NCBI RefSeq assembly: GCF_001429545.1
Contig: NZ_LMSP01000012.1
Span: 576,555-640,554 of the forward strand
Reading direction: 5' to 3'
Origin: Paenibacillus sp. Soil787
Lineage (GTDB): Bacteria; Bacillota; Bacilli; Paenibacillales; NBRC-103111
DNA length: 64,000 bases
Shown: piece after piece, positions 1 to 9,438 of the stretch
Position numbering within the stretch: position 1 is the first letter of the stretch
How the letters are laid out: each line of letters opens with the position of its first letter
Program-made: the position numbers and the translations under genes
Notes under the pieces: model-generated
What the model was told of the DNA's origin: nothing
Databases searched by the model: none
What the model saw: only the letters and a program-made list of their open reading frames with translations

Positions 1-2307
1 TTCTCTATCACAGATCGCATCAACCTCTACCTCTTTACCAAGCATATAACGGTCAATCAGAACCGGATGCTCCGGGTTGATTTTCACGGCATATTCCATG
101 TAACTAAGCAATTCTTCATCGGAGTAGACGATTTCCATTGCGCGTCCACCTAGTACGTAGGAAGGGCGAACGATAACCGGATAACCGAATTTCGCAGCTG
201 TACCCACAGCTTGGTCAACCGATGTAACGGTGCCGCCTGGTGGTTGAGCAATCGAGAGCTTGCTAAGTAAAGCTTCGAATTTCTTACGATCTTCCGCTGT
301 ATCGATACTTTCAAGATCGGAACCGAGAATGCGTACACCGGCTTTGTGTAAAGGTGCAGCCAAGTTAATCGCTGTTTGACCACCGAATTGAACGATAACC
401 CCGATTGGGTTCTCGCGTTCGATCACATTCATCACATCTTCAAAGAACAGAGGCTCAAAGTACAAGCGATCGGATGTATTGAAATCCGTCGATACCGTTT
501 CTGGGTTATTGTTGATAATAACCGCTTCGTAACCTGCCGCTTGAATCGCCCAAACCGCATGAACCGTGGAGTAATCGAACTCAATCCCTTGACCGATACG
601 AATCGGACCGGAACCCAGAACAACCACTTTCTCTTTCGTTGTTTCCGTAACTTCATCTTCTTGCTCATAAGTTGAATAGTAGTATGGCGTTGAAGCTTCG
701 AATTCCGCTGCGCAAGTATCAACCATTTTGTAAACCGGCTTGATGTTTTGCTTCAAACGGTGCATTCTGACTTCAGCTTCTTTGGTGAATGTCGAACAAC
801 CAGCCAGTGTACGAATCTCAGCAATCGCACGGTCTGTAAAGCCTTTGCGTTTCGTTTCGAATAGCAGCTCGTTTGTAAGTTCGCTAGCTGCAATCTCTTT
901 CTCGTATTTAATCAGACCGTCCAGTTTGTTCAAGAACCACCAGTCAATATTCGTCAATTTTTGCAATTGTTCCACGGTATAACCTCTGCGATAAGCTTCT
1001 GCTAGTAAGAACAAGCGCTCATCATCGGGCTTTTGCAAACGGAACTCGAGTGTTTCTTGATCTAAGAGATCCGTCTCTTTAAGGAACAAACGGTGTACAC
1101 CGATTTCTAACGAACGAACCGCTTTATGAATGGACTCTTCGAATGTACGGCCAATCGCCATAACTTCGCCAGTCGCTTTCATTTGCGTACCCAGCTTACG
1201 GTTTGCAGCTGTAAATTTATCGAACGGCCAACGTGGAATTTTGGAAACGATGTAATCCAGAGCTGGCTCGAAGCAGGCATAGGTTTGGCCTGTTACTGGA
1301 TTGACTAGCTCATCGAGCGTGTAGCCAATCGCAATTTTCGCAGCCATCTTCGCAATCGGATAGCCCGTTGCTTTGGATGCAAGCGCTGAGGAACGGCTTA
1401 CACGCGGGTTTACTTCGATTACGTAATATTGGAAGCTATGCGGGTCAAGCGCGTACTGTACGTTACAGCCACCCTCGATGTTCAAAGCGCGAATGATTTT
1501 AAGCGATGCCGAACGCAGCATTTGATACTCACGGTCTGACAAGGTTTGGCTTGGTGCTACAACGATACTATCTCCGGTATGTACACCAACTGGATCAAAG
1601 TTCTCCATGTTACATACCACGATGCAGTTATCGTTCGCGTCACGCATTACTTCGTACTCGACTTCTTTCATGCCTGCAATACTGCGCTCTACTAGACATT
1701 GACCGATTGGGCTGTAACGAATACCGGAAGCAACGATTTCCGTCAACTCTTCCATCGTGTTACAGATACCGCCGCCCGTTCCACCTAATGTGTAGGCAGG
1801 ACGAACAATGATAGGAAAGCCGATTTCGTTAGCAAAATCCACCGCTTGAGCAACCGTAGTTACGATTACGCTATCTGGTACAGGCTGCTCTAATTCTCTC
1901 ATCAAGTCTCTGAAAAGGTCACGATCCTCTGCTTTCTCAATCGCTGTTAGCTGTGTTCCCAGAAGCTTCACGTTCTCGCTTTCTAGAACACCTGCGCGAG
2001 CCAGTTCTACAGCCATGTTCAAACCTGTTTGACCACCGAGTGTTGGAAGCAAACCATCGGGACGCTCTTGACGAATGATTTGCGTAACAAACTCAAGCGT
2101 AATCGGTTCAATATATACTTTATCCGCCATGTTCGTATCCGTCATGATCGTAGCAGGGTTGCTGTTGATCAGGATAACTTCCATGCCTTCTTCTTTAAGC
2201 GCTTGGCAAGCTTGTGTACCTGCATAGTCAAATTCCGCTGCCTGACCGATGACGATAGGACCGGAACCGATAACTAGAATCTTTTTGAGTGTATTATTTT
2301 TTGGCAT
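1..2307 (-). CDS. carB: Carbamoyl-phosphate synthase large subunit, partial (C-terminus beyond the window)
   Basis: Large subunit of carbamoyl-phosphate synthase; it uses ammonia from CarA, bicarbonate and two ATP to make carbamoyl phosphate for pyrimidines and arginine. About 769 residues are present, against roughly 1070 for the family, because the reading frame runs off position 1. The start is the ATG at 2307 (MPKNNTLKK), preceded by a GGAGG. The N-terminal half opens with [17 protein letters not shown] and has a glycine-rich ATP-grasp loop (GGTGGG) near residue 175. The second, duplicated half begins near residue 560 with [11 protein letters not shown]. Missing are most of the second ATP-grasp domain and the allosteric domain. 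It follows carA by 14 bases and is the last visible gene of the pyr operon. The Shine-Dalgarno sequence is part of a palindromic repeat that also ends carA. Confidence 0.97.
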   Translation of the reverse strand, partial: MPKNNTLKKILVIGSGPIVIGQAAEFDYAGTQACQALKEEGMEVILINSNPATIMTDTNMADKVYIEPITLEFVTQIIRQERPDGLLPTLGGQTGLNMAVELARAGVLESENVKLLGTQLTAIEKAEDRDLFRDLMRELEQPVPDSVIVTTVAQAVDFANEIGFPIIVRPAYTLGGTGGGICNTMEELTEIVASGIRYSPIGQCLVERSIAGMKEVEYEVMRDANDNCIVVCNMENFDPVGVHTGDSIVVAPSQTLSDREYQMLRSASLKIIRALNIEGGCNVQYALDPHSFQYYVIEVNPRVSRSSALASKATGYPIAKMAAKIAIGYTLDELVNPVTGQTYACFEPALDYIVSKIPRWPFDKFTAANRKLGTQMKATGEVMAIGRTFEESIHKAVRSLEIGVHRLFLKETDLLDQETLEFRLQKPDDERLFLLAEAYRRGYTVEQLQKLTNIDWWFLNKLDGLIKYEKEIAASELTNELLFETKRKGFTDRAIAEIRTLAGCSTFTKEAEVRMHRLKQNIKPVYKMVDTCAAEFEASTPYYYSTYEQEDEVTETTKEKVVVLGSGPIRIGQGIEFDYSTVHAVWAIQAAGYEAVIINNNPETVSTDFNTSDRLYFEPLFFEDVMNVIERENPIGVIVQFGGQTAINLAAPLHKAGVRILGSDLESIDTAEDRKKFEALLSKLSIAQPPGGTVTSVDQAVGTAAKFGYPVIVRPSYVLGGRAMEIVYSDEELLSYMEYAVKINPEHPVLIDRYMLGKEVEVDAICDRE

Positions 2308-2321
2308 ATTGCAGTTCCTCC

Positions 2322-3506
2322 CTAGAGTTTTGCGTTAGCAAAACTTGCTTCGTAAGCTTTACTTACAGATGTCGATGCCGTTGAAGCTTTCCACTGTGCA
2401 AGCATTTGCGCTTGGCGCGGCTGCTGTGGGTTATCGATTTTGTGCTGACGAATCAGCGAGATGAAATCATCGAACAAGTAGCTGGAGTCAAATGGCCCCG
2501 GTGCTGCCTCTGGGTGATACTGAACCGAGAAAGCAGGGTATTTTTTATGTTTCAAGCCTTCAATAGTGCGGTCATTATTGTTGATGTGCGTCACTTCAAG
2601 GTCAGTTCCTTGGACGGATTCTTCCTTAACCGTGTAGCCATGGTTTTGTGATGTAATGTAGCAGCGTCCGGAAATTAAATCTTTTACCGGATGGTTACCG
2701 CCGCGGTGACCGAACTTCAGTTTGTCTGTGTCTGCGCCGCATGCTAGTGCGAACAGCTGGTGACCCAAGCAAATGCCGAAGAGCGGGATATCGCCGAGCA
2801 AGCCTTTGATCATTTCGACAGCGTGAGGTACGTCTTTGGGATCCCCAGGGCCGTTAGACAGCAGCACGCCGTCTGGCGCAAGGCGACGAATTTGTTCAGC
2901 TGTAGCATCTTGAGGTACAACGACAACGTCGCAGTCACGTTTGCTTAAGTCGCGGATGATTCCGCTTTTCGCTCCGAAGTCTACGAGAACGATACGTTCT
3001 TTGTGACCAGGTGCACCGTATACACTTTTCGTGGATACACGAGCGACTTGATCCGTTATAAGAGGCGTTCCTCTTAAGATTTCAGTCAGCTCAGCAATGG
3101 ATTTATTCGATGTTGTCAAAAGGCTTTTCATAACGCCGTGATGACGGATTTTACGAGTTAACATGCGCGTGTCGATGCCGCTGATCCCAACGATGCCGTA
3201 TTCTTTCAGCAGGCTGCCCAGCGTATATTGCGCCCTCCAGTTACTTGGAATCTCTTCATGTTCACGAACAACAAAGCCATGAATGAAAGGACGTACGGAT
3301 TCAAAATCATCCCGAATCACACCGTAGTTCCCCACCAATGGATACGTCATAGTCACGATTTGACCGCAGTAGGAAGGATCGGAAAGCACCTCCTGATAAC
3401 CTGTAATTCCTGTATTGAATACAACCTCGCCGACGGATTCACCTTCACTACCGAACGATTTTCCTGTAAAAAGAGTGCCGTCTTCCAGCAACAATCTTGC
3501 CTGCAT
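2322..3506 (-). CDS. carA: Carbamoyl-phosphate synthase small (glutaminase) subunit
   Basis: Glutamine amidotransferase subunit that hydrolyses glutamine and passes ammonia to CarB. 394 residues. The N-terminal CPSase domain starts [10 protein letters not shown]; the class I amidotransferase domain carries the nucleophile Cys246 in GICLGHQ and the His331/Glu333 pair in QYHPEA, so the triad is complete. The protein runs about 40 residues past the usual end of the amidotransferase fold. Its last dozen residues ([11 protein letters not shown]) and stop codon are encoded by a copy of the palindromic repeat found at other gene junctions here. It is fourth in the pyr operon, after a 187-base gap following pyrC that contains a possible arginine-repressor site. 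The start at 3506 has a GGAG-type ribosome site (AAGGAGTTGAAAGAAC before ATG). Confidence 0.97.
   Translation of the reverse strand: MQARLLLEDGTLFTGKSFGSEGESVGEVVFNTGITGYQEVLSDPSYCGQIVTMTYPLVGNYGVIRDDFESVRPFIHGFVVREHEEIPSNWRAQYTLGSLLKEYGIVGISGIDTRMLTRKIRHHGVMKSLLTTSNKSIAELTEILRGTPLITDQVARVSTKSVYGAPGHKERIVLVDFGAKSGIIRDLSKRDCDVVVVPQDATAEQIRRLAPDGVLLSNGPGDPKDVPHAVEMIKGLLGDIPLFGICLGHQLFALACGADTDKLKFGHRGGNHPVKDLISGRCYITSQNHGYTVKEESVQGTDLEVTHINNNDRTIEGLKHKKYPAFSVQYHPEAAPGPFDSSYLFDDFISLIRQHKIDNPQQPRQAQMLAQWKASTASTSVSKAYEASFANAKL
2326..2357 (-). repeat. SD-linked palindromic repeat, copy at the carA/carB junction
   Basis: AGTTTTGC, four-base loop, GCAAAACT at 2326-2345, followed on the plus strand by ttgcttcgtaagc. 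Read on the coding strand it is CTTACGAAG..., hairpin, then CTAGGGAGG, which is the ribosome-binding site of carB. The copy lies inside the carA reading frame and encodes its last residues. Confidence 0.85.
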
Positions 3507-3588
3507 GTTCTTTCAACTCCTTCGCTATTGTCAGCGATCCTCACGAACCGCGGATGTCATGCCTACATTTCTTTGTTTTTGCATAAGA

Positions 3589-3627
3589 TTTGCATAAAAA
3601 TCAATCATTCCGTATAAATATACACGA
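3589..3627. promoter_or_regulatory. Possible ArgR/AhrC (arginine repressor) operator upstream of carA
   Basis: The plus strand reads TTGCATAAAAATCAATC at 3590-3606, close to the Bacillus AhrC consensus CATGAATAAAAATTCAAG, and CGTATAAATATACACG at 3611-3626, a weaker TGNAT-W4-ATNCA-type palindrome on the other strand; the two are about two helical turns apart. Arginine control of carAB would make sense because carbamoyl phosphate feeds both pathways. I see no convincing promoter beside it, so this is tentative. Confidence 0.3.
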
Positions 3628-3693
3628 ATTTTCGATCTGCGTATAGATCTTAATGCGGATTTACGCTTGATTTCGACGTTATTTAAGAACGAT

Positions 3694-4977
3694 TTATGAC
3701 CAAACCACTTTACCGGAAGCGATGGTAACAATCGGCCAGCCTTGCAGCTTCCAACCGATGAATGGCGTGTTTTTGCTGCGTGAAACGATCTCTTCTTTGA
3801 GAACTTCGCGCTCTGTTTCCAAATCCACGATGGTAATATCAGCTGCGCTGCCTACTTCCAGTGTTCCGTATGGAAGACCGAATACGTCGGCAGGTTTTTT
3901 CGTCATACGATCCACGAGGAATCCTAAGGACCATTTGCCTGTCAGCACAAATTTCGTGTACAGCAGGGAAAACGCAGTTTCGAAGCCGAGGATGCCGAAT
4001 GGAGCCAGCATCATGCCTTTCTCTTTCTCTTCTTCGGTGTGCGGCGCGTGATCCGTCACGATAATGTCTATCGTACCGTCTTCCAATCCTTCAATGACTG
4101 CCTGCACATCGCGCGGCGTGCGCAGCGGCGGATTCATCTTCCAGTTGGCATCGAGCCCAGGAATGTCTTCATCCGAGAGCACGAGGTGATGCGGACATAC
4201 CTCGGCAGTTACTTTGATTCCGAACTGCTTCGCATGTCGGATTAAGCGAACTGATTGCTCGGTGCTTACGTGGCACACGTGGTAGTGAACACCCGTCGCT
4301 TCAGCTAGCAGCACGTCGCGACCTACATGAATCGCCTCGGACTCATTCGGAATCCCCTTCAGCCCGTGCTTCTTCGCGAACGCGCCTTCGCTTACCGGCG
4401 CGCCAACCACAAGCGTGTCATCTTCGCAATGCGCGATGATTGGCATCCCGATCGATGCGGCCAAAGCCATAGCATCCTTCATCATTTGCGCGCTTTGTAC
4501 GCCAACGCCATCATCGGTGTAGCCGATGACGCCCGCTTCTTTCAGCGCAGCGAAATCGGTCAACTCGCGGCCGAGCTCGTTCTTCGTAATCGTGCCGTAT
4601 GGGAGAACACGGACGACACCTTCCGTTGCAGCTTTATCTAATATGTAGTTCACTGTATCAACGGTATCGATCACAGGTCTTGTATTCGGCATGCAAGCGA
4701 TGGTTGTGAAGCCGCCTCTTGCTGCGGAACGTGTTCCAGTCGCAATATTTTCTTTATGTTCAAAACCAGGCTCTCTCAGGTGAACATGCATGTCGATGAA
4801 TCCTGGAGTCACCAGCTTACCTGCTGCATCAATAACTTCATGGCCTTCGGTTTGTGGAGCCGAACCTTCTGCTGCATCTATAACCTTTGCAATTTTATCA
4901 TTCTCTACCAAAATGTGTTTCTTCGCTTGTACATTATTTACATCGACTGTTAGTCCGTTTAATACCCAGATACCCAT
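3694..4977 (-). CDS. pyrC: Dihydroorotase, class I
   Basis: Zinc amidohydrolase that cyclises N-carbamoyl-aspartate to dihydroorotate, third step of UMP synthesis. 427 residues, typical for the class I (Bacillus) form. Visible metal and active-site motifs: HVH at residues 64-66 in DMHVHLREPG, the DDG at 154-156, H183 in IAHCED, H236 in CHVSTE and TDHAPH at 308-313. It lies in the pyr operon after pyrB, separated by 212 bases that are filled with two kinds of palindromic repeat instead of a tight junction. The ATG at 4977 follows TAGGAGGACAATCTCACA. Confidence 0.97.
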   Translation of the reverse strand: MGIWVLNGLTVDVNNVQAKKHILVENDKIAKVIDAAEGSAPQTEGHEVIDAAGKLVTPGFIDMHVHLREPGFEHKENIATGTRSAARGGFTTIACMPNTRPVIDTVDTVNYILDKAATEGVVRVLPYGTITKNELGRELTDFAALKEAGVIGYTDDGVGVQSAQMMKDAMALAASIGMPIIAHCEDDTLVVGAPVSEGAFAKKHGLKGIPNESEAIHVGRDVLLAEATGVHYHVCHVSTEQSVRLIRHAKQFGIKVTAEVCPHHLVLSDEDIPGLDANWKMNPPLRTPRDVQAVIEGLEDGTIDIIVTDHAPHTEEEKEKGMMLAPFGILGFETAFSLLYTKFVLTGKWSLGFLVDRMTKKPADVFGLPYGTLEVGSAADITIVDLETEREVLKEEIVSRSKNTPFIGWKLQGWPIVTIASGKVVWS

Positions 4978-5002
4978 TGTGAGATTGTCCTCCTAGTATT
5001 CG

Positions 5003-5150
5003 TTTGGGGCCCCCGCAAGTAATGTCTAAACTCTTATCGAAGCAATTCGACGTAGTATGACCGCTTTGAATGGTAAGTTTAGTCGCCGATCGAGCTAAAG
5101 CTCAATGCGGGAGGAATCAGCTTTCAGAGCTTGGCTTCACTTTGTGAGAC
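5003..5150 (-). repeat. Family-2 repeat (GGGGGCCCC type) between pyrB and pyrC
   Basis: The plus strand carries tttggggcccccgcaagtaatg at its left end and agctttcagagcttggcttcactttgtg at its right end. Both segments recur, in the same order and orientation, between ftsL and rsmH (46030-46088). Here the two conserved ends are separated by about 90 extra bases that include a perfect GAGCT-aa-AGCTC palindrome at 5094-5105. The element abuts the AGGAGG of pyrC. Confidence 0.65.
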
Positions 5151-5152
5151 AT

Positions 5153-5187
5153 TATAGGGATCATTGATCAAAGATCAAAGTCTCTCC
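5153..5187. repeat. Family-3 repeat (CAAAGATC/GAGACTTTG) at the 3' end of pyrB
   Basis: Contains tatagggatc, then gatcaaagatcaaagtctctc. The same ends (ATAGGGATC ... CAAAG ... GTCTCTC) occur twice in tandem upstream of rsfA (61067-61143) and once, in opposite orientation, upstream of the ABC exporter (7526-7562). Confidence 0.6.
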
Positions 5188-5189
5188 TT

Positions 5190-6802
<1,613 letters not shown>

Positions 6803-6803
<1 letters not shown>

Positions 6804-6834
6804 AAAAACTCCTTGCCATTTATTGGCAAGGAGT
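6803..6834 (-). terminator. pyr operon attenuator terminator
   Basis: On the minus strand a perfect 10-base stem (ACTCCTTGCC / GGCAAGGAGT) with a 7-base loop is followed by six T residues. The CCTTGCC arm can also pair with GGCAAGG next to the PyrR loop at 6941-6947, the switch expected of a PyrR-controlled attenuator. Confidence 0.9.
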
Positions 6835-6940
6835 TACGAGTGCGTAAAGATACAGAGCGGGGCATAAGGATGCGCACATCCCCAAGCTTTGTCATACACT
6901 GAATTCGCGACTCAGTATATCCCGTCTTTTCTCATCGACT

Positions 6941-6974
6941 ACCTTGCCAGCCTCTCTGGACTGTTTTTAAAGGT
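6941..6974 (-). promoter_or_regulatory. PyrR-binding RNA loop (anti-antiterminator)
   Basis: The transcript has AGTCCAGAGAGGCT (6949-6962), an exact match to the PyrR-binding consensus ARUCCNGNGAGGYU, enclosed by a CAG/CTG pair and an outer ACCTT/AAGGT stem. It lies between the promoter and the leader terminator. Only one such loop is visible, whereas Bacillus subtilis has three in its pyr operon. Confidence 0.92.
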
Positions 6975-6992
6975 ACATATTTAATTAAAAGA

Positions 6993-7021
6993 ATTATCCC
7001 ACTTTCGACACGATAAGTCAA
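6993..7021 (-). promoter_or_regulatory. SigA promoter of the pyr operon
   Basis: Minus strand TTGACT (7016-7021), 17-base spacer, GATAAT (6993-6998). The expected start lies about 10-20 bases before the PyrR loop. Confidence 0.85.
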
Positions 7022-7203
7022 TATCAAAATCTATTTTCATGACAAAAGCTGAGATGTATTCAGCTATTCCTTTCGGAAAGCTCGTGACATGAGTCAGACG
7101 GTAGATTGCAACGTGATGGCTGCTCCAAATGATCAAAAAATCAGCATGTGAACGAAACGTAGACGCGAATTTGCGACAGCTGATGAGCGTTCGAAATCAA
7201 TTG

Positions 7204-7269
7204 ATGCAAAAAGTGCAGTTAGTCAGAGATATTTCCTCAATAAATGGCGTTTAACTGCATTTTGTACAA
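7204..7269. repeat. 66-base inverted-repeat element, copy 1
   Basis: Imperfect terminal inverted repeats TGCAAAAAGTGCAGTTA and TAACTGCATTTTGTACA flank about 32 bases. It lies in the otherwise empty stretch between the pyr promoter and the ABC exporter leader. Confidence 0.6.
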
Positions 7270-7317
7270 CTCTATTGTTAGTTTTCACCCGATATTGAGA
7301 GTTGAGCGCAGATTATA

Positions 7318-7381
7318 TGCATTTTTTGCATCTATTCACCTGAAATTAAAGATTTAGGAGAAATTAGATGTCACAAATGCA
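7318..7381. repeat. 64-base inverted-repeat element, copy 2
   Basis: Same plan as the element at 7204-7269: arms TGCATTTTTTGCATCTA and TAGATGTCACAAATGCA around an AT-rich core with GAAATTAAAGATTT. The arms share TGCA-T-rich-TGCA with copy 1. The rest of 7022-7437 shows no gene or signal I can name. Confidence 0.55.
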
Positions 7382-7437
7382 TCTATTTCCACTGGTCCAT
7401 TATGGACTCACGCCCCTACTCCGTCCCATAACTCTTT

Positions 7438-7467
7438 TTGAGCAGACGCTCATCCATGTGTTATAAT
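7438..7467 (+). promoter_or_regulatory. Probable SigA promoter upstream of the ABC exporter
   Basis: TTGAGC (7438-7443), 18-base spacer, TATAAT (7462-7467). The predicted start is at or next to the ATG at 7474, so the first reading frame would be leaderless. Confidence 0.5.
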
Positions 7468-7473
7468 TTACAT

Positions 7474-7563
7474 ATGAGAAAACCTCTATCGAGGCCATTC
7501 AAAGATGAGCGACCGCGTTCATCGAGGAGAGACTTTGGTTACGACCAAAGATCCCTATATTAG
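7474..7563 (+). CDS. Possible 29-residue leader peptide ahead of the ABC exporter
   Basis: A short frame, MRKPLSRPFKDERPRSS and on to SLY then TAG, starts seven bases after a TATAAT box and is arginine- and proline-rich. The last third is encoded by a family-3 repeat, which argues against a conserved product. The reason to list it is context: the B. subtilis BmrCD exporter, which has the same asymmetric two-subunit design, is controlled by a leader peptide (BmrB). I see no clear terminator between this frame and the exporter, so the idea is tentative. Confidence 0.22.
   Translation: MRKPLSRPFKDERPRSSRRDFGYDQRSLY
7526..7562 (+). repeat. Family-3 repeat upstream of the ABC exporter
   Basis: GAGAGACTTTGG-TTACGA-CCAAAGATCCCTATATTAG: a stem of CTTTGG/CCAAAG. 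In reverse orientation the same ends are found at 61067-61143 and 5153-5187. Confidence 0.65.
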
Positions 7564-7600
7564 GTTTTATCGCCAATAAGAAAGCGGTTTTCGGGAACCA

Positions 7601-7630
7601 AAAACTTATACTTTCTTATGTGGTAAAAAC
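7601..7630. repeat. Family-4 repeat copy
   Basis: AAAACTTATACTTTCTTAT at 7601-7619, followed by a taaaac tail. The same 19 bases and a similar tail recur at 30033-30059 in the ftsA/divIB gap. Confidence 0.55.
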
Positions 7631-7713
7631 TCGAGCTTTGCCCGTTTTCTTGCGAAAATTCAGCAACGCTTATGATACCCGTTATACTAGGGTAAAACGC
7701 TAAGGAGGAACCT

Positions 7714-9438
7714 ATGTTCAAATTGTTTCGGCTTCTGAAACCGTACAAAGCTTCTGTGGTTGCGATTATTACTTTGATGCTCTTGCAATCACTGGCGCAG
7801 TTGTACCTGCCCACTCTGCTCGCTGACATTGTCGATGTCGGGGTTGTGAAAGGAGATATTTCCTTTATTCTCCGGTTTGGCGCTTACATGCTTTTAGTAG
7901 CGATGGGTGCGATGGTTTGCGTCATTATCGCGAGCTACTTGCTCGCACGAACGGCGACAGGATTCGGCAGGGATTTACGGCGAACACTTTTTACTCATGT
8001 TGAAAGCTTCTCCTTGCACGAATTCGATAAGCTCGGTACTTCCTCCCTCATAACCAGAACTACGAATGACATCGCACAAGTTCAGCAAGTGATTGTCATG
8101 ATGCGGATGTTCATCGGCGCACCTACGATGCTAGTAGGCGGAGTCATCATGGCCACTTATAAGGACGCTCATCTCGCCATTGTACTAATCTCCATCATCC
8201 CCATTCTTGCACTTGCTATTGCGGGGATCATGCGTAAAGGACTTCCCTTATTCAAAGCATTACAGATCAAAATCGATGGCATTAATCTGGTGCTGCGTGA
8301 AAATTTAACCGGCATTCGCGTCATTCGAGCCTTTAATCGTTCTGAACATGAAAAACGTAAATTCGAAAAAGCGAACCTGGATTATACGCAAATAGCTGTA
8401 AAAGTAAATGTGATCATGGCTACGATGATGCCCATCATGATGCTTGTATTTAATCTTGGGGTTGTCGTCATTCTTTGGTACGGCGGAGTTCGTATTGATG
8501 CCAATCAAATGCAGATTGGTGACTTAATGGCCTTCATCCAATATGCCATGCAGATTATGTTTTCTATGTTCATGATGACGATGATTTTTATGATGATTCC
8601 ACGTGCATCCGCTTCTTCTGTCCGTATTAATGAAGTTTTAGCCCATCAATCTAATATACATAACGCCGAAATGGCAAAATCTCTAGAGTCCAATCAAGCT
8701 GCCGTTGAATTTAAGCATGTATCCTTTAGTTATCCCGGTGCTGAGCAGCCAGCAATTCGTGATCTATCCTTCCGGGCTGAGCCTGGTGAGGTAACAGCAA
8801 TTATTGGAGGAACCGGATCAGGCAAGACGACCCTCATTCATTTACTTTTGCGCTTCTATGATGTAGAGTCCGGCACGATCCTCTTAGATGGTCATCCCCT
8901 GCCTACTTTGAAGTTAGAAAGTCTACGACAGCAAATCGGTTATGTCCCGCAAAAGGCGGCGCTTTTCTCAGGAACCGTTGCGGATAACATTCGTTTTGGG
9001 CGTGAGATAGCAACGGAAGAGGAAATTCAGCATGCTGCGACCACTGCCCAAGCTGCAGATTTCATCGCCGAGATGAAAGATGGCTACCAAGCTGTTCTGG
9101 CCCAAGGTGGAACGAACTTATCCGGCGGCCAGAAGCAGAGGCTTGCCATTGCGCGTGCACTCGTTCGTAAACCAAACATCTATGTATTTGATGATAGCTT
9201 CTCTGCGCTTGATTTCAAAACAGATGCTAAGCTTCGCGCAGCTCTCAAAGCCGAAACCGAGCAAGCAACGATGATCATTGTCGCTCAACGTGTCAGTACA
9301 ATTATGGATGCCAGCCGAATTATCGTACTGGAAGAAGGACAAATTGCAGGGATCGGCACCCATTCAGATTTGATGAAAACATGTGCTGTGTATCAAGAAA
9401 TTGTTGCTTCTCAGCTGTCAGAGGAGGAAATTGCATGA
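7714..9438 (+). CDS. ABC exporter half-transporter, degenerate-site subunit
   Basis: Membrane-spanning domain (about residues 1-300, six segments) fused to an ATPase domain, 574 residues. Walker A GGTGSGKT is at 365-372 and the signature LSGGQ at 469-473. Walker B reads IYVFDD, with Asp494 where the catalytic Glu should be, and the switch His is Gln525 (VAQRVST). It pairs with the next gene, which has the complementary set, so together they form a heterodimeric exporter of the BmrCD / TM287-288 kind, probably for drugs or other amphiphiles. The ATG at 7714 follows AAGGAGGAACCT. Its stop overlaps the next start by four bases (ATGA). The substrate cannot be read from sequence. Confidence 0.9.
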   Translation: MFKLFRLLKPYKASVVAIITLMLLQSLAQLYLPTLLADIVDVGVVKGDISFILRFGAYMLLVAMGAMVCVIIASYLLARTATGFGRDLRRTLFTHVESFSLHEFDKLGTSSLITRTTNDIAQVQQVIVMMRMFIGAPTMLVGGVIMATYKDAHLAIVLISIIPILALAIAGIMRKGLPLFKALQIKIDGINLVLRENLTGIRVIRAFNRSEHEKRKFEKANLDYTQIAVKVNVIMATMMPIMMLVFNLGVVVILWYGGVRIDANQMQIGDLMAFIQYAMQIMFSMFMMTMIFMMIPRASASSVRINEVLAHQSNIHNAEMAKSLESNQAAVEFKHVSFSYPGAEQPAIRDLSFRAEPGEVTAIIGGTGSGKTTLIHLLLRFYDVESGTILLDGHPLPTLKLESLRQQIGYVPQKAALFSGTVADNIRFGREIATEEEIQHAATTAQAADFIAEMKDGYQAVLAQGGTNLSGGQKQRLAIARALVRKPNIYVFDDSFSALDFKTDAKLRAALKAETEQATMIIVAQRVSTIMDASRIIVLEEGQIAGIGTHSDLMKTCAVYQEIVASQLSEEEIA

